A stretch of DNA of 64,000 nt from the NCBI GenBank assembly GCA_020055645.1, contig JAECZT010000034.1, forward strand, positions 1 through 64,000, given 5' to 3'. This stretch comes from Tomocerus qinae. Its lineage: Eukaryota > Arthropoda > Collembola > Entomobryomorpha > Tomoceridae. Both the position numbers and the translations under genes were made by a program. Below the pieces are notes generated by a model. That model was given only the letters and a program-made list of their open reading frames with translations, searched no databases and was not told the DNA's origin. This document shows, piece after piece, positions 53,345 through 64,000 of this stretch (the first letter of the stretch is position 1; every line of letters begins with the position of its first letter).

Positions 53345-53399
53345 TATTAGGCCTAAAAATACAAAAAAATGTTATGAGGCATTTTCAAATGCAATGATT

Positions 53400-54880
53400 G
53401 GTGAATGCAGATTACATAGTTGAAGTTAATCCAATATAATTTTAATTACATCATAGAGTTGGTACAGTGTATTATTTTGCGATGATGCTAAAAGTGTTAG
53501 TCCGTATTTTCCTATCACATGTCTGTAGTTCAAAGTTCAGTGTTGAAATAAATATTTCCCTGAGGAGGATTTATGAAAATCATTGACCAATTTTCCAATA
53601 TAACTTTAATTACATCATAGAGTTGGTACGGTGTATTATTGTGCGATTATGCTAAAAGTGTTGAGTCCGTATTTTCCTATCACATGTCTGTAGTTCAAAG
53701 TTCAGTAGTTGAAATAAATATTTCCCCTGGGAGGATTTATGAAAATCATTGGCCAATTTTTCAATATAATTTTAATTACATCATAGAGTTGGTACAGTGT
53801 ATTATTTGCGATGATGCTAAAAGTTATTTAGTCCGTATTTTCCTATCACTATCTCATGTCTGTAGTTCAAAGTTCAGTGTTGAAATAAATATTTCCTCTG
53901 GGGAGGATTTATGAAAATCATTGGCCAATTTTAAAAATGCCATCCACCAATCAGAAGCAATTTTCCAATATAATTTTAATTACATCATGAGAGTTGGTAC
54001 AGGTGTATTAGTTTGCGATGATGCTAAAAGTTTTAGTCCAAATATTTTCCTATCATATCACATGTCTGTAGTTCAAAGGTTCAGTGTTGAAATAAATATT
54101 TCCCCTGGAGGAGGATTTGTATGAAAATCATTGGCCAATTTTAAAAATGCATCCACCAATCAGAAGCAATTACTCCAATATAATTTTAATTACATCATAT
54201 AGTTGAGTACAGAGTGTATTATTTTGCGATGATGCTGAAAGTTTTAGTCCGTATTTTCCTATAACATGTCTGTAGTTCAAAGTTCAGTGTTGAAATAAAT
54301 ATTTCCCCTGGGGAGGATTTATGAAAATCATTGACCAATTTTCCAATATAACTTTAATTACATCATAGAGTTGGTACGGTGTATTATTGTGCGATTGTGC
54401 TAAAAGTGTTAGTCCGTATTTTCCTATCACATGTCTGTAGTTCAAAGTTCAGTGTTGAAATAAATATTTCCCCTGGGGAGGATTTATGAAAATCATTGAC
54501 CAATTTTCCAATATAACTTTTAATTACATCATAGAGTTGGTACGGTGTATTATTGTGCGATTATGCTAAAAGTGTTAGTCCGTATTTTCCTATCACATGT
54601 CTGTAGTTCAAAGTTCAGTGTTGAAATAAATATTTCCCCTGGGGGAGGATTTATGAAAATCATTGACCAATTTTCCAATATAATTTTAATTACATCATAG
54701 AGTTGGTACAGTGTATTATTTTGCGATGATGCTAAAAGTGTTAGTCCGTATTTTCGTATCACATGTCTGCGGATTCAAAGTTCAGTGTTGAAATAAATAT
54801 TTCCTCTTGGGAGGATGCCTTATGAAAATCATTGAGTCAATTTTAAAAAATGCATCCACCAATCAGAAGCAATTTTCACT
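53400..54880. repeat. Tandem array, about 167-bp unit, 8-9 copies
   Basis: Units contain acatcatagagttggtacag, gatgatgctaaaagtgttag, tcacatgtctgtagttcaaa and gaggatttatgaaaatcatt. Intervals are about 162-172 bp. Two or three longer units (about 200-210 bp) carry the extra segment aaaatgcatccaccaatcag. Located upstream of the copy 2 zinc-binding gene. Confidence 0.9.
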
Positions 54881-54929
54881 GCGATTATTATTTGGTAATT
54901 CGGTTTCTTGCGAATTGATAATTCTAACA

Positions 54930-55235
54930 GTAAAACCCTAGGTTATGAGTGTCACTTCCTTTTCACTTCACGCGCAAAGGAACATTCATAAAGCTAGGTT
55001 TTGAGTTTCACTTCCTTTTCACTTCACGCGCGCAAAGGAACATTCATAAAGCTAGGTTTTGAGTTTCACTTCCTTTTCGCTTCACGCTTTCAAAGCAACA
55101 TTCATAAAGCTAGGTTTTGAGTTTCACTTCCTTTTCACTTCACGCGCAAAGGAATATTAACTAAAGCTAGGTTTTGAGTTTCACTTCCGCTTTTCACTTC
55201 ACGCGCAAAGGAACATTGACAAATATAACATTGCC
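54930..55235. repeat. About 58-bp tandem array, 5 copies
   Basis: Unit: cataaagctaggttttgagt, then ttcacttccttttcacttca, then cgcgcaaaggaa. Copies at about 54,940, 54,990, 55,049, 55,107 and 55,164. Confidence 0.85.
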
Positions 55236-55550
55236 GTTACCCCAGTTGAGGGGATTTGGAATTTTAGGCGAATAATGTAACTGCATGGTCCTTTTTCCGT
55301 TAATGAAGTGAAAGAGAAACTCAAACAGCCTAGCTTCAATACGCCCCTTGGGTGAGGGGATTTGGAATTTTAGGCAGAATAAGTAACTGCATGGTCCTTT
55401 TTCCGCGTGAAGTGAAAGGGAAACTGAAAACCTAGCTTAAATAATCCCCAGGTGAGGGGATTTGTAATTAAGGTAAGAAAAAGTAACTGAATGGTCATTT
55501 TTCCGCGTGAAGTGAACGGGAAAGTGACACTCAAAACCTGAAAGCTTATC
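55236..55550. repeat. About 100-bp array, 3 copies, inverted relative to the preceding array
   Basis: Units start with gaggggatttggaatttt and carry actgcatggtcctttttccg. Each ends with gtgaagtgaaagggaaact and aaacctagctt, the reverse complement of the 58-bp unit, so the two arrays meet head to head. Confidence 0.8.
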
Positions 55551-55574
55551 TTTGCCCCCCCCCCCACTTACTTC

Positions 55575-56400
55575 AGTAGTTTGGTCCAGATGACAAATGA
55601 CAGGCACCGGAGATGACTTGACGGGCACAGATGACTTCGACGGGCACAGATGACTTGACGGGCAGAAAAGACAACAGCCAGAGATGACCAAAGACGGACA
55701 GAGATGACCAAAGACGGACAGAGATGACCAAAGACGGACAGAGATGACCAAAGACGGACAGAGATGACCAAAGACGGACAGAGATGAGTCCAAAGATGAC
55801 CAAAGACAGACTAGAGATGACCAAAGATGACCAAAGACGGACAGAAATGACAACAGCCACTGACGACAGCAACCACCATGCAGTATGCAGCCATAGCACG
55901 ATGAAACGTAGATTTTGGCAGATTTCTGTATCTGCCGCAAGAATCAAAAGTTGGTGCAAGGATGGCTTGCACTAACGAAAGAAATCAGATGAGAGATGTC
56001 TTCTCATCTCAGTCCAGCCAGCCAGCAGCCGCGAGTGAGTAGGATAGTAGAATAGGCAGAAGCACGGCAAGCAGGCATAAGCACTACATACACTGCTTAT
56101 GCCTGGCTCCGCCAAGAGATGAGAAGGCAAGCAGAGTGCTTGTCTTCTCATCTCAGTCCAACCAGCCAGCAGCCGCGAGTGAGTAGAGTAGGGTATAGTA
56201 GAAGGCAAGCAGGCATAAGCACTACACTGCTTATGCCTGGCTCCACCAAGGGTAAACCGTCTCACATTGTTTTTAGCAATGTGTTGCGACACCAGGTACA
56301 TTTTTGGTTGACGAAACGAACACACGAACGAACTTACATGGACTCTCTCTTTCTATTATTCAATTTAACACAGAAGATAACATAATGTACGTAGATTCAT
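55575..56400. repeat. Hairpin-rich repeat block, copy 2
   Basis: Collinear with 51,330-52,075, but the internal tandem repeat has a different unit here: gatgaccaaagacggacaga, about six copies, instead of agatgaccaatgacaggc. A C-run precedes it at about 55,555-55,565. It ends with the same cgaacacacgaacgaactta segment. Confidence 0.85.
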
Positions 56401-56973
56401 CCAGTTTCGGGCTTCAGTGGACGGTCCTGCCAGAAATGCCACTACTTACAAACCCATGCTATACTAATTGTTATCTAGAAAGCATTTGGGTTGTTCAATG
56501 TACCCAATTCATTAAATAAAAATGATTCATTGATTGATTCTCAATCTTAACCTTTGGTTTTGGAATTTCCGAGGTATCAGGTGATACGAGATAGCAACAA
56601 TGTATCATTTTAAAAAACATTATCATTCCAGGAATAATGTTTATGTCCAACTCCTTTCAAGTTTTATTCAATGCAGTTATAATTCTCGTTTGAAAAGCTG
56701 AATAATAGATAATGACATGTTATCTATGTTTTGACACATTGTAGATTGTATAAGCATTCTATTTTGTGGAGGAAATACACATCCAAGTACTATGTACAGT
56801 ATGGTATCAACCTAATTTAAAATCAAGGTACTTATTTTTTGTTGGAAAATAAATAAGCAATTCAGTATTACAATCTATTGTTGAATAAATCTAGGTTTCG
56901 TTTAATATGGGAGTTTAAAATTAAAATTGGATTAAAAAGTTTTGAGCTTAATTCCTGTTGATGGGTGCTTTTT
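56401..56973. other. Intergenic DNA, no gene recognised
   Basis: AT-rich; nothing recognisable. Confidence 0.5.
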
Positions 56974-57126
56974 GGTTGACGTAAGACAGTGGTTGCACAT
57001 TTTAAAAATTGCGCCATGAAATAAACAGGAGCATACCAGGAGCCGATTTCGGAGGACCCTAACCTAACCTCAATTAGAAACAATAACATTCATAGGTAAT
57101 TTTGCTACCACTGCCTTACTTCAACC
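56974..57126. mobile_element. MITE family 1, copy 4 (153 bp)
   Basis: Ends ggttgacgtaagacagtgg and cactgccttacttcaacc; internal taccagga and cctaacc blocks match the other copies. The 73-codon minus-strand frame here is part of the element. Confidence 0.85.
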
Positions 57127-58384
57127 CGCTTTTCCATTATGTATATACAAATACCATGAGCTGGGAGGACAAAAAGTGTGTACCCCAAAGTTATAAATAA
57201 TATTATACTGTTGGGGACATTTTTGCATTTATCAGCAACGGAAACGTTGACATGATGACATTGGCACATGTCAGGGCAAGAGATTTGCTCAACTTTCCAA
57301 TATGATATTATTTAAAATTATTTGTACACAGTTGTACCCATATACTACACGTGCAAAGCGAAGGACGAGTGCACTGTCCTTAGAGAACACGGGAAACAAT
57401 TTTATCTACTACATACCGTAGTAGTAGTCGTAGTTGTAAATTGTACATTTAGTGCAATAGTGCTTGTAAACATTGTACTTGAATCTAACAACGGGATATA
57501 ATTTCATTCCTTTACAACTGCATAGTATACAGGAATTATAATTGCATAGTAAATAAGAATTATTTTCATATAGGATCTTACACACCCTTATCGCTGCGCT
57601 ATCGTCGGCTTTATATTGAGAATAATATAGGCTAATCCGAAAGGAAATTATAAATTAAGTATTATTATACTGATGACTGAAAAACGACTGGCTATATCCA
57701 CAAAGTAAACACCCAACTGATAATTTGTCCAGGAACAATATTTTTGTCTCTTGATGAAAATACGGAACAAAAATTGTGGGTATGCATTTGAATAATAATT
57801 GGAGTATACTAGCTGTAAGTTGTGACACTTACACCCAAAGTTGTAGCTCAATCAATAATAATTTTTCTACGGAACGAATTGGAAAATGTTTTTCACTTAA
57901 AGTCGCTTTAAATTACATGAAAATTGTATTTTTATAGCGCTTAAGCCATTTTTATTACCAGGAGTGAATGGAAATGAACTCTAATAACACCTTTTTTGGC
58001 TTAACTTTTAATTTAATTACTATTAACATGTTACGTTATCGTAAAAAGAGTCCTAGCATCTTAAACAACTCTAAGTCACGCTTATAATTTTTAACACCAT
58101 ATTGACACTACGACTGACTAAATTGGAAAAAAATTCTATTCAAATCTTTTTCAAAAAATGAACTTTTAGTTTCGATCTGAAAATGGTAAGACTACTATTA
58201 CTAACGTGAAAAATACCAACTTGTGCTTAAATGTGAGAAATTCAGAAATTCAACTAAAATGAAGACAGCATTATATGACAGCATTCGGGCGGTGTTGGTT
58301 CTTCTATAAGTCTGAGAAAGGACAAAGCCAATGTTTCAATTTTTAGTAAATAACTAAACATTTCTCCTATGTAGTATTCATGTA
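57127..58384. other. Intergenic DNA, no gene recognised
   Basis: AT-rich, no convincing frame, no repeat partner in the window. Confidence 0.5.
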
Positions 58385-58560
58385 TAGGCGCGTATCCAGA
58401 AATTTGGTCAAGTGAGGCGCAACCAAAAATATTGTCAAAAATGAGACATATTTGCGTAACAAAAGTTTTTACAATTTTTGGACTTTGGGGAAAAATCTTC
58501 TCTTTTTCACACAGATTTAGGGGCGCTGCACCCCCTCTATTGGATACGTGCTTGTTTGTT
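58385..58560. mobile_element. Possible short element with ggcgcgtatcca ends
   Basis: Left ggcgcgtatccagaaattt and right tattggatacgtgcttg are imperfect inverted repeats about 170 bp apart, with gcgccc-rich subterminal parts. No target duplication seen. Confidence 0.4.
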
Positions 58561-58723
58561 CATGTACTAATTTTATTAATACCAGGATGCTTTTTTCTGG
58601 AAGAATATTGAAAACTTAAATTAGCTTGGTAATTACTATATTATTACATTAAAATTCATAGATATAAAAATGCTTTTGCCACATGCAGTCACATGCCTCA
58701 TGAACATTTAGCGCACTAGAGTC

Positions 58724-58983
58724 GGGGAGCAAAAAATGACCTTTTCTCCCGTTTACCTTTTTTATAAAAAAGGTAGGAGAGTTTTAAAAAAGCTAGTTTG
58801 TTTTTCCCTTTTTTGATGTATCAGTGTGCCCCATTTACTTCATATTTGCATGTATATGTATATGTACGCCACGAGGGCAGTACTCATATTTTCAAACAAG
58901 GTAACCAAGGACTGCTTTAAAAAAGTAAGTATTTTTATTTTACTTTTTGTAAAAAAGGAGTGCCTTTTTTGTTCCCTGGTTAC
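58724..58983. mobile_element. Copy of the caggga-type MITE (about 260 bp)
   Basis: Shares ccttttttataaaaaaggta, gatgtatcagtgtgccccat and agtgccttttttgttccctg with 45,513-45,754. The left end is degraded, so no target duplication is evident. Confidence 0.7.
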
Positions 58984-59138
58984 CAGTAAATGTATTGGAT
59001 CTAACTTCTTGCATTTCTGCGTCGTCGTTTTTAACATTTTTTAAAGCAAGTAGTCAATGTATAGCAGTTTCTTAGTCACATCGCAAACAATATCGTGTTA
59101 GAATGCTAGGTAATATTATACTAACGTTGTTCAGAATA

Positions 59139-59830
59139 ATGTTTAACTGGGGTAATTTGACTGGAGGTTTACCCTTTCAAATCGACAGGTCGGGCCACCA
59201 TTTCTGTTGTGAAAACTGGACCAAAAATATTTCTTTGGAAGCTGAATCTTACATTTAGTAGTTTGAACACAATTTATTTAATTACGAGGTCGCTTTACGA
59301 GGTGAAATTTGGAGAAAGTTCAAATACTGTTTGGTGCATGCCTCTTGCTTTCTCGTGGTTTGCAGCGACAAGTCTTCTAATTCATCATTGTAGATTTTTC
59401 TGATGAATTGGTTCAAGTTGTAAATTCCCTTTTCAAGTTTGCATTCAGGTTCAAAGGTAAGTGGCTTAAAATATTATACTTCTCTCAGAAAGTTTTTGTT
59501 CCTATTTTTTCTTATTTTCATTGCAGATTCGCATTACCTGAAAAAACTGTTTTGTCGGCTATGGTTCATGTCAGGTAGTTATGATGTTATTTCTAATCGC
59601 CGCTAAGACTTTATCCACCACTGTATGGTATCCACGCTGCGATGAATTCAAGGAGTGCGTTTTGCATAACTTCCCTGGTTCCCGAAGTATATTTCGGATA
59701 TTCTATGCAGATTTGCAACTTCCTATGGAATCTGTGGATGTACTGGAATTCTCGGACCGCCGGAACATTTTTACTCTTTCCTTTTCTTGTGCTACGTTAC
59801 CACCAACAGAATAGTCACCAGTCAGATCAG
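59139..59830 (+). pseudogene. Plus-strand chemoreceptor-like gene E, N-terminal half, broken
   Basis: Start MFNWGNLTGGLPFQIDRSGH at 59139, then (after a shift at the run 59223-59227) LWKLNLTFSSLNTIYLITRS, a second hydrophobic helix, and (after a shift near 59,397-59,402) DELVQVVNSLFKFAFRFK up to a good donor at 59456. Exon 2 at 59527-59830 continues with LKKLFCRLWFM, MMLFLIAAKTLSTTVWYP and, in a third frame, FLWNLWMYWNSRTAGTFLLF. The order PF-(D/N)R, W-LN, helix, NQ/V-V-N-L agrees with exon 1 of copies A-C, so it is a distant member of the same superfamily. At least four frame changes are needed, and no matching C-terminal exon was found downstream. Confidence 0.5.
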
Positions 59831-60205
59831 GTACAAATACTAGTTTTGCTAATTATCTACAATTTTCAAAATACGATTCAGCTTTGGTTTAAAAATTCTA
59901 TAAACCATAAATATTTATTAAATTCCATGCAAAATGAAATGCATTTAATAATAACATAATTTGAACCAATTTGTTTTCAAAATTGGTGAAAAACTTTAAA
60001 ATGTATGGTAATATTTTATAAAAATATGTTTTTTAGTTGAGGATAATAAAATAATAATAAATACATTTTATTTTTTTACATTTCATTTTAAATACAATTT
60101 TAAAGAATAAAAGTATTTAATCAATGTTAAAAAAATAGAACCAAATATTTTGACAGTAAATATACAGAAGTCTAACAATTTAAATCATCTCCAATGCCTA
60201 AAAAG
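59831..60205. other. AT-rich spacer
   Basis: No gene or repeat recognised; the expected last exons of gene E are not visible. Confidence 0.5.
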
Positions 60206-60357
60206 GGTTAAAAGTAAGGCTGAAATTATCTCAAATACCTATCAATGATATTGTTTTAATTAGGACGAGTTCAGATCCCTCAAAAGGGGGTCCTGGTATA
60301 CTTTGTTTATTATGGCAGGATTTTTAAAATGTGCAATCTCTTCAGCACTTCAATCCT
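60206..60357. mobile_element. MITE family 1, degraded copy 5
   Basis: The interior (tacctatcaatg, ttattgttttaatta, aatgtgcaa) matches copy 1 well; the ends are mutated (ggttaaaagtaagg, acttcaatcc). Confidence 0.65.
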
Positions 60358-60767
60358 AAAATACATCATTTAGGAACTTTATTGCTTTTAGTTTACCGAA
60401 GTTAATTATGCTGCTTTTGTTAGAATGGGGGGCGCAGAAAGTACATAACAAAGCCAACCTTACGAAAAACGAAAAACATCAGCGTGACTTATAAAAAGTT
60501 TGAAAATGTTGAACACAATGCTGAATGAATGTCACTCAACATTACTGATTGTGTTTGACATAGCCATTACCAAATTGTGTTTGCTTTGGAACGTGATGAT
60601 CTTCAAAAGTCATCAAGACACTCATTGTTAGTGGCTGCTTATGTCGTATGCTCAGTCATTCTTTCCGGGTTCTGGTTCTACCTCCTGCGACATTCATCAT
60701 TTTGTCTTTACACGCTCCATGGGGGTGCATCAAATCCTGGAGACTCTTTTATCGGTTAAAAACAAAT

Positions 60768-61822
60768 GGGTGCTATTTAATGTGTCCCTGAAAAAATTTA
60801 AAGAAGTCCCTGAAAAATGGTAGAAGCGGTCAATTGCTGGCTATGTCCCTTCGTTTTATTAATGGGTCCCTATGGAATTATTTAAAAAGTCCCTACAAAT
60901 GCTTAAATGGTACATGGACCAAGGCTGGTGTGGGTATTGTCAACGTCATTTTCTAGTATAAGACTACAAGGAAATGAATATTGTGTTAAGATTGAGAACT
61001 TGGAGGTACAATCAGATAAGCTGAAATAAACGATTAGGTTCACTATGGCTAGAATCTCACATTTGTCTCTCAACTCTCTGCACAGTTAAGATATTGACGC
61101 GTTTTTCTGTTCTATTACTTCATAACTAACATAATATAAGCTCCGACCTAGAGGAAACAACCATTGATATTTCAAAATTCAGCTGAAAAAAGATTTTTTT
61201 AAAAAAATACGAGACCTAAGAAGAATCTAATGAAGCCCTTCTTACTTTCTGGACTCAAAGATCTGTGAATTTAAGCAGCAGTGTGGAAGTGTGCTACTGT
61301 TAGTGCAAACAGAGTAAAATGTCCATGTAAGCCAAATTTGGTATGCAATTAAGGCAAAGGTTGCCTATTTTAAAAATCTTATAATTCAAATACACAGGGC
61401 ATACCGGACCCAGATTTTGAAGGGAACTAACTTAATTAAAGCAAGCGCATTAAGAGGTATTTGCGTAACCTCTGCCTTACTTCAACCTAAAATTTGGTTT
61501 TCGATGAAGGGGGATGCGTTTTTATTTTTCCAACAAGTGTTCACTTCCACCTTTAAAAAATTATTTGAAGCTAAGGAAGGAATTAAAAAACTTTCTAAAA
61601 ACATTTCTAGTAATGACATTTCAGAGTCAACGGAACTGCATTATTTTAAGTAAGCAAGACAACTATTTGACCATGTACGATTTCAACATTTGCAGGGACT
61701 TTTTAAATAATTCGCATAGGGATACATTAATAAAACGATATGACAAAATCCAGCAATTGACACGTTTCAATTATTTATCAGGGACTTTTAGAATTTTTTC
61801 AGGGACCCATTAAATATATCCC
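60768..61822. mobile_element. Mutator-like foldback element, 1,055 bp, 9-bp target duplication
   Basis: Inverted arms of about 135-150 bp with repeated gtccctgaaaaa motifs (60,768-60,915 against 61,690-61,822). The element is flanked by AAAACAAAT at 60759-60767 and 61823-61831. A 9-bp duplication with long inverted arms fits the Mutator superfamily. No transposase frame; a MITE family 1 copy lies inside. Confidence 0.85.
61340..61487. mobile_element. MITE family 1, copy 6, nested in the Mutator-like element
   Basis: Right end cctctgccttacttcaacc is intact; the left end is decayed (ggtatgcaattaaggcaaag). Internal acacagggcataccgga matches copies at 33,588 and 56,974. Confidence 0.7.
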
Positions 61823-61831
61823 AAAACAAAT

Positions 61832-64000
61832 ATCTACCAACAAAAGATGATGAAAATGATCAAAAGGTCAAGAGTCCAACCTAATTTTGCCAAACTTGGC
61901 ATATTTTATTTAATCCGAAAACGACATTCTCTGAAATTCGTACGATTACGTTATGTCGAGGCACAATTAAGGCAATTATTACCGTTCAAAAAAGTTTGTA
62001 ATAATGAAAAGCAAATATAAATTATGATTTCATCCTTTAATTTCACTATTTATTTCTACTAATCAGAATTGCCAACAACTGTGTATTAAATTGTTACAAT
62101 AAGTTAAGTCAGAATTTTATCTGATCTGGGGAGAATATTATTTTATGCATACTTGTACTAAAAAGCTTGATAATAAATTACGGGCTCAAGAAATTTTTGT
62201 AAATTGGATATTTTTTAAGTCAATAGGTCACTGAGTGGGTAGAGGTTAAAAAACTAAAAATTCATTTAACTGTAAAGTAACACTTCAAGTTCAAGTCAAT
62301 AATGATTCTTTACAGTGAAAACGGCACAATTTATGTATATGACTATATGAAATTAGCCAAATCCAAAAGCGAAATCATCACCAATTTCATTTAGGAAATT
62401 GCTTTACACTTCAAGAAGTTTATTAATATTATCACAACTTGTTCAATAACAGTAACAATATTATAGGTATACATCCTGTCTGTAATCAATAGGTAACTAT
62501 AATAGCGGGTGTAATCACGGATTTTTGTTGCAAACATTTATTGGAAAAAACGGAAAATCAAATATTTTTTCTAGTATTATTTTCATATTTATTGTGATAA
62601 TAGTCAAGATAGGATTACACTCTCCAGTTGACAATACCTTTCTGGCAATTCCATAAAAGGTGTCAATATTTTGGCAAAACAAAAGTAGCAAAATAGTTTC
62701 TTAATATAGATAATGTTGAATGTTTAGAAATAATCTGCTAAAAAGTTTTAATAAAGTTGGGATTATTCTCTTTCGAGTGCTTGAAAATATAATGCAGATG
62801 TAAATAAAATAATATAGATTTAAGTTTTAAAAAATTTAATGTACGTAATTTTTAAGTTTATGTAAAAGTTCCGTTATTATTTAGTGAAAATATAGAGTTG
62901 TAAATTGATGCATGCCATTGTTGGTAATCTCATGTTCTTGTTGTGGAAGTGTTATAAAGATACTACTGAATATTTTATTTAATGTAGTTTAAAGCCCAAA
63001 ACAAAAAATTACTTGCAACCATTTCTATAGAGTACCTACCCCATAATCTGACTACTGATTTGAAATTGTCAATTTTAAAATGCCAAGAAACTATTGCCAC
63101 AAAAAAGGCCTTTGATTTTGAACATACCATAAAAAATGAATTCTCTGGCGGACTGATTCACATTATTTGTCCTGTTTCGATATAAAATGAAGTTGAGTTT
63201 GTATTTTTAAAGCCAAACATTTTGTTAGGATATATGACTGGCTATCCACGAAATCAAATGTTAAAGCATTAGTCATCCAGTGAATGCTACGAAGTTGCGC
63301 AACAAATACCCAATATAATCTGAACACCCAGAACTATATTTATTATTTTTCCTATTACATGTTGAACTAGCAAAGATAACATTGTTTGGCTTTTCCAAGT
63401 TGTGACTTTATTTTGACATCTATGTCTGCCGTTTTGCATATCTGAATTCATGTTTAAAATAACAAAAGAACAACAACGATGTACTGTAACAAACTGTAAT
63501 AATAATCGCCAGCCATACTTATGTCTTGGAACAATTCAATAGCAATTTTGCACTTGCCATCCTTAAATTGTAGAGAGAACATCAATAGTTTACTGCATTT
63601 ACCCAAGTGTCCACTAGAAATGTGTATCGTATGTTGTATTACACTAAGATGTATAAATTCTGGATGTAAGTTCCTAATTAGTGCATTAAATATATTTATA
63701 CATACAGTAAATTTAAATGAAGATAATTCTAAATGAAAATTAATATTTTACAGAAAATGTTGTACTCTTATATCCTTTATCCAATGTTTGGTGTTAATAG
63801 ACAGTGAAAGTATTTATTTTGACGACTCTGGAAAACAAAAGAAAGTTACAATAAAAAGATGTTGTGATCTAACGGAAAGGGTAAAGCGAAACAGCAGAAG
63901 GAATATACAATTGTGTACCCTCGCTTCCAGACATTTTTCATCAGATGCAATCCAATTCAGACATTCCAAATTTCCAAATTGTTCGTATCGAATTTTGAAA
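61832..64000. other. AT-rich DNA, no gene recognised
   Basis: More than 2 kb without a convincing frame, splice pattern or repeat. A 71-codon plus frame at 63,521-63,736 contains five cysteines but nothing recognisable. Confidence 0.55.

Noticed and set aside
53639-54762. Frames of 67-91 codons
   Set aside because: They follow the 167-bp tandem unit and change frame with its indels.
63521-63736. 71-codon cysteine-containing plus frame
   Set aside because: No domain, signal peptide, splice sites or repeat context; consistent with chance.

Overview
The window looks like nuclear DNA of an arthropod, with no sign of prokaryotic organisation. It is AT-rich. Its real genes are split by short GT-AG introns (about 50-700 bp), and roughly half of the sequence is satellite or transposon debris. 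A springtail-like hexapod is my best guess, from the divergent seven-transmembrane chemoreceptor-like genes and the secreted beta-helix protein. That is inference, not proof.

Layout. (1) 1-16,274: one tandem satellite with a 174-bp monomer (about 93 copies). It is organised as a higher-order repeat of 29 monomers (about 5.04 kb), with nearly two full copies before the pattern breaks up. (2) 16,275-17,600: a second, unrelated array of about 125-bp units with its own 3-unit (about 359 bp) higher-order period. (3) 17,629-18,366: a 5'-truncated non-LTR retrotransposon, abutting a truncated gene that joins a HEPN-like domain to the N-lobe of a protein kinase (18,363-19,200, minus). (4) 20,662-36,150: a tandem family of chemoreceptor-like genes on the minus strand (copies A, B, C and relic D). 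Interleaved are duplicated intergenic blocks, several MITEs, two minisatellites, a hAT-type element and an intact, intronless, secreted beta-helix gene (23,992-24,867, minus). (5) 36,325-44,352: a complete 24-exon ABCC/MRP1-type transporter gene, minus strand. (6) 46,000-56,400: two paralogous small zinc-binding genes embedded in nested foldback elements, a hAT insertion with an exact 8-bp target duplication, tandem arrays and a duplicated hairpin-rich block. (7) 56,400-64,000: AT-rich DNA with more MITEs, a broken plus-strand chemoreceptor-like gene and a Mutator-like element with a 9-bp target duplication.

How it fits together. The left part has the architecture of a centromeric or pericentromeric satellite meeting gene-bearing DNA. 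The genes nearest the array are the most damaged. Frame-breaking single-base indels, often in homopolymer runs, occur in the chemoreceptors, the ABC transporter and both zinc-binding genes, although their splice sites and protein motifs are otherwise conserved. Either the assembly carries uncorrected indel errors or many genes here are decaying; only chemoreceptor copies B, D and the plus-strand gene look dead beyond doubt. The novel candidates I would pursue first are the HEPN-kinase fusion, the paired zinc-binding genes that share a +1 frame offset, and the 29-monomer higher-order satellite.
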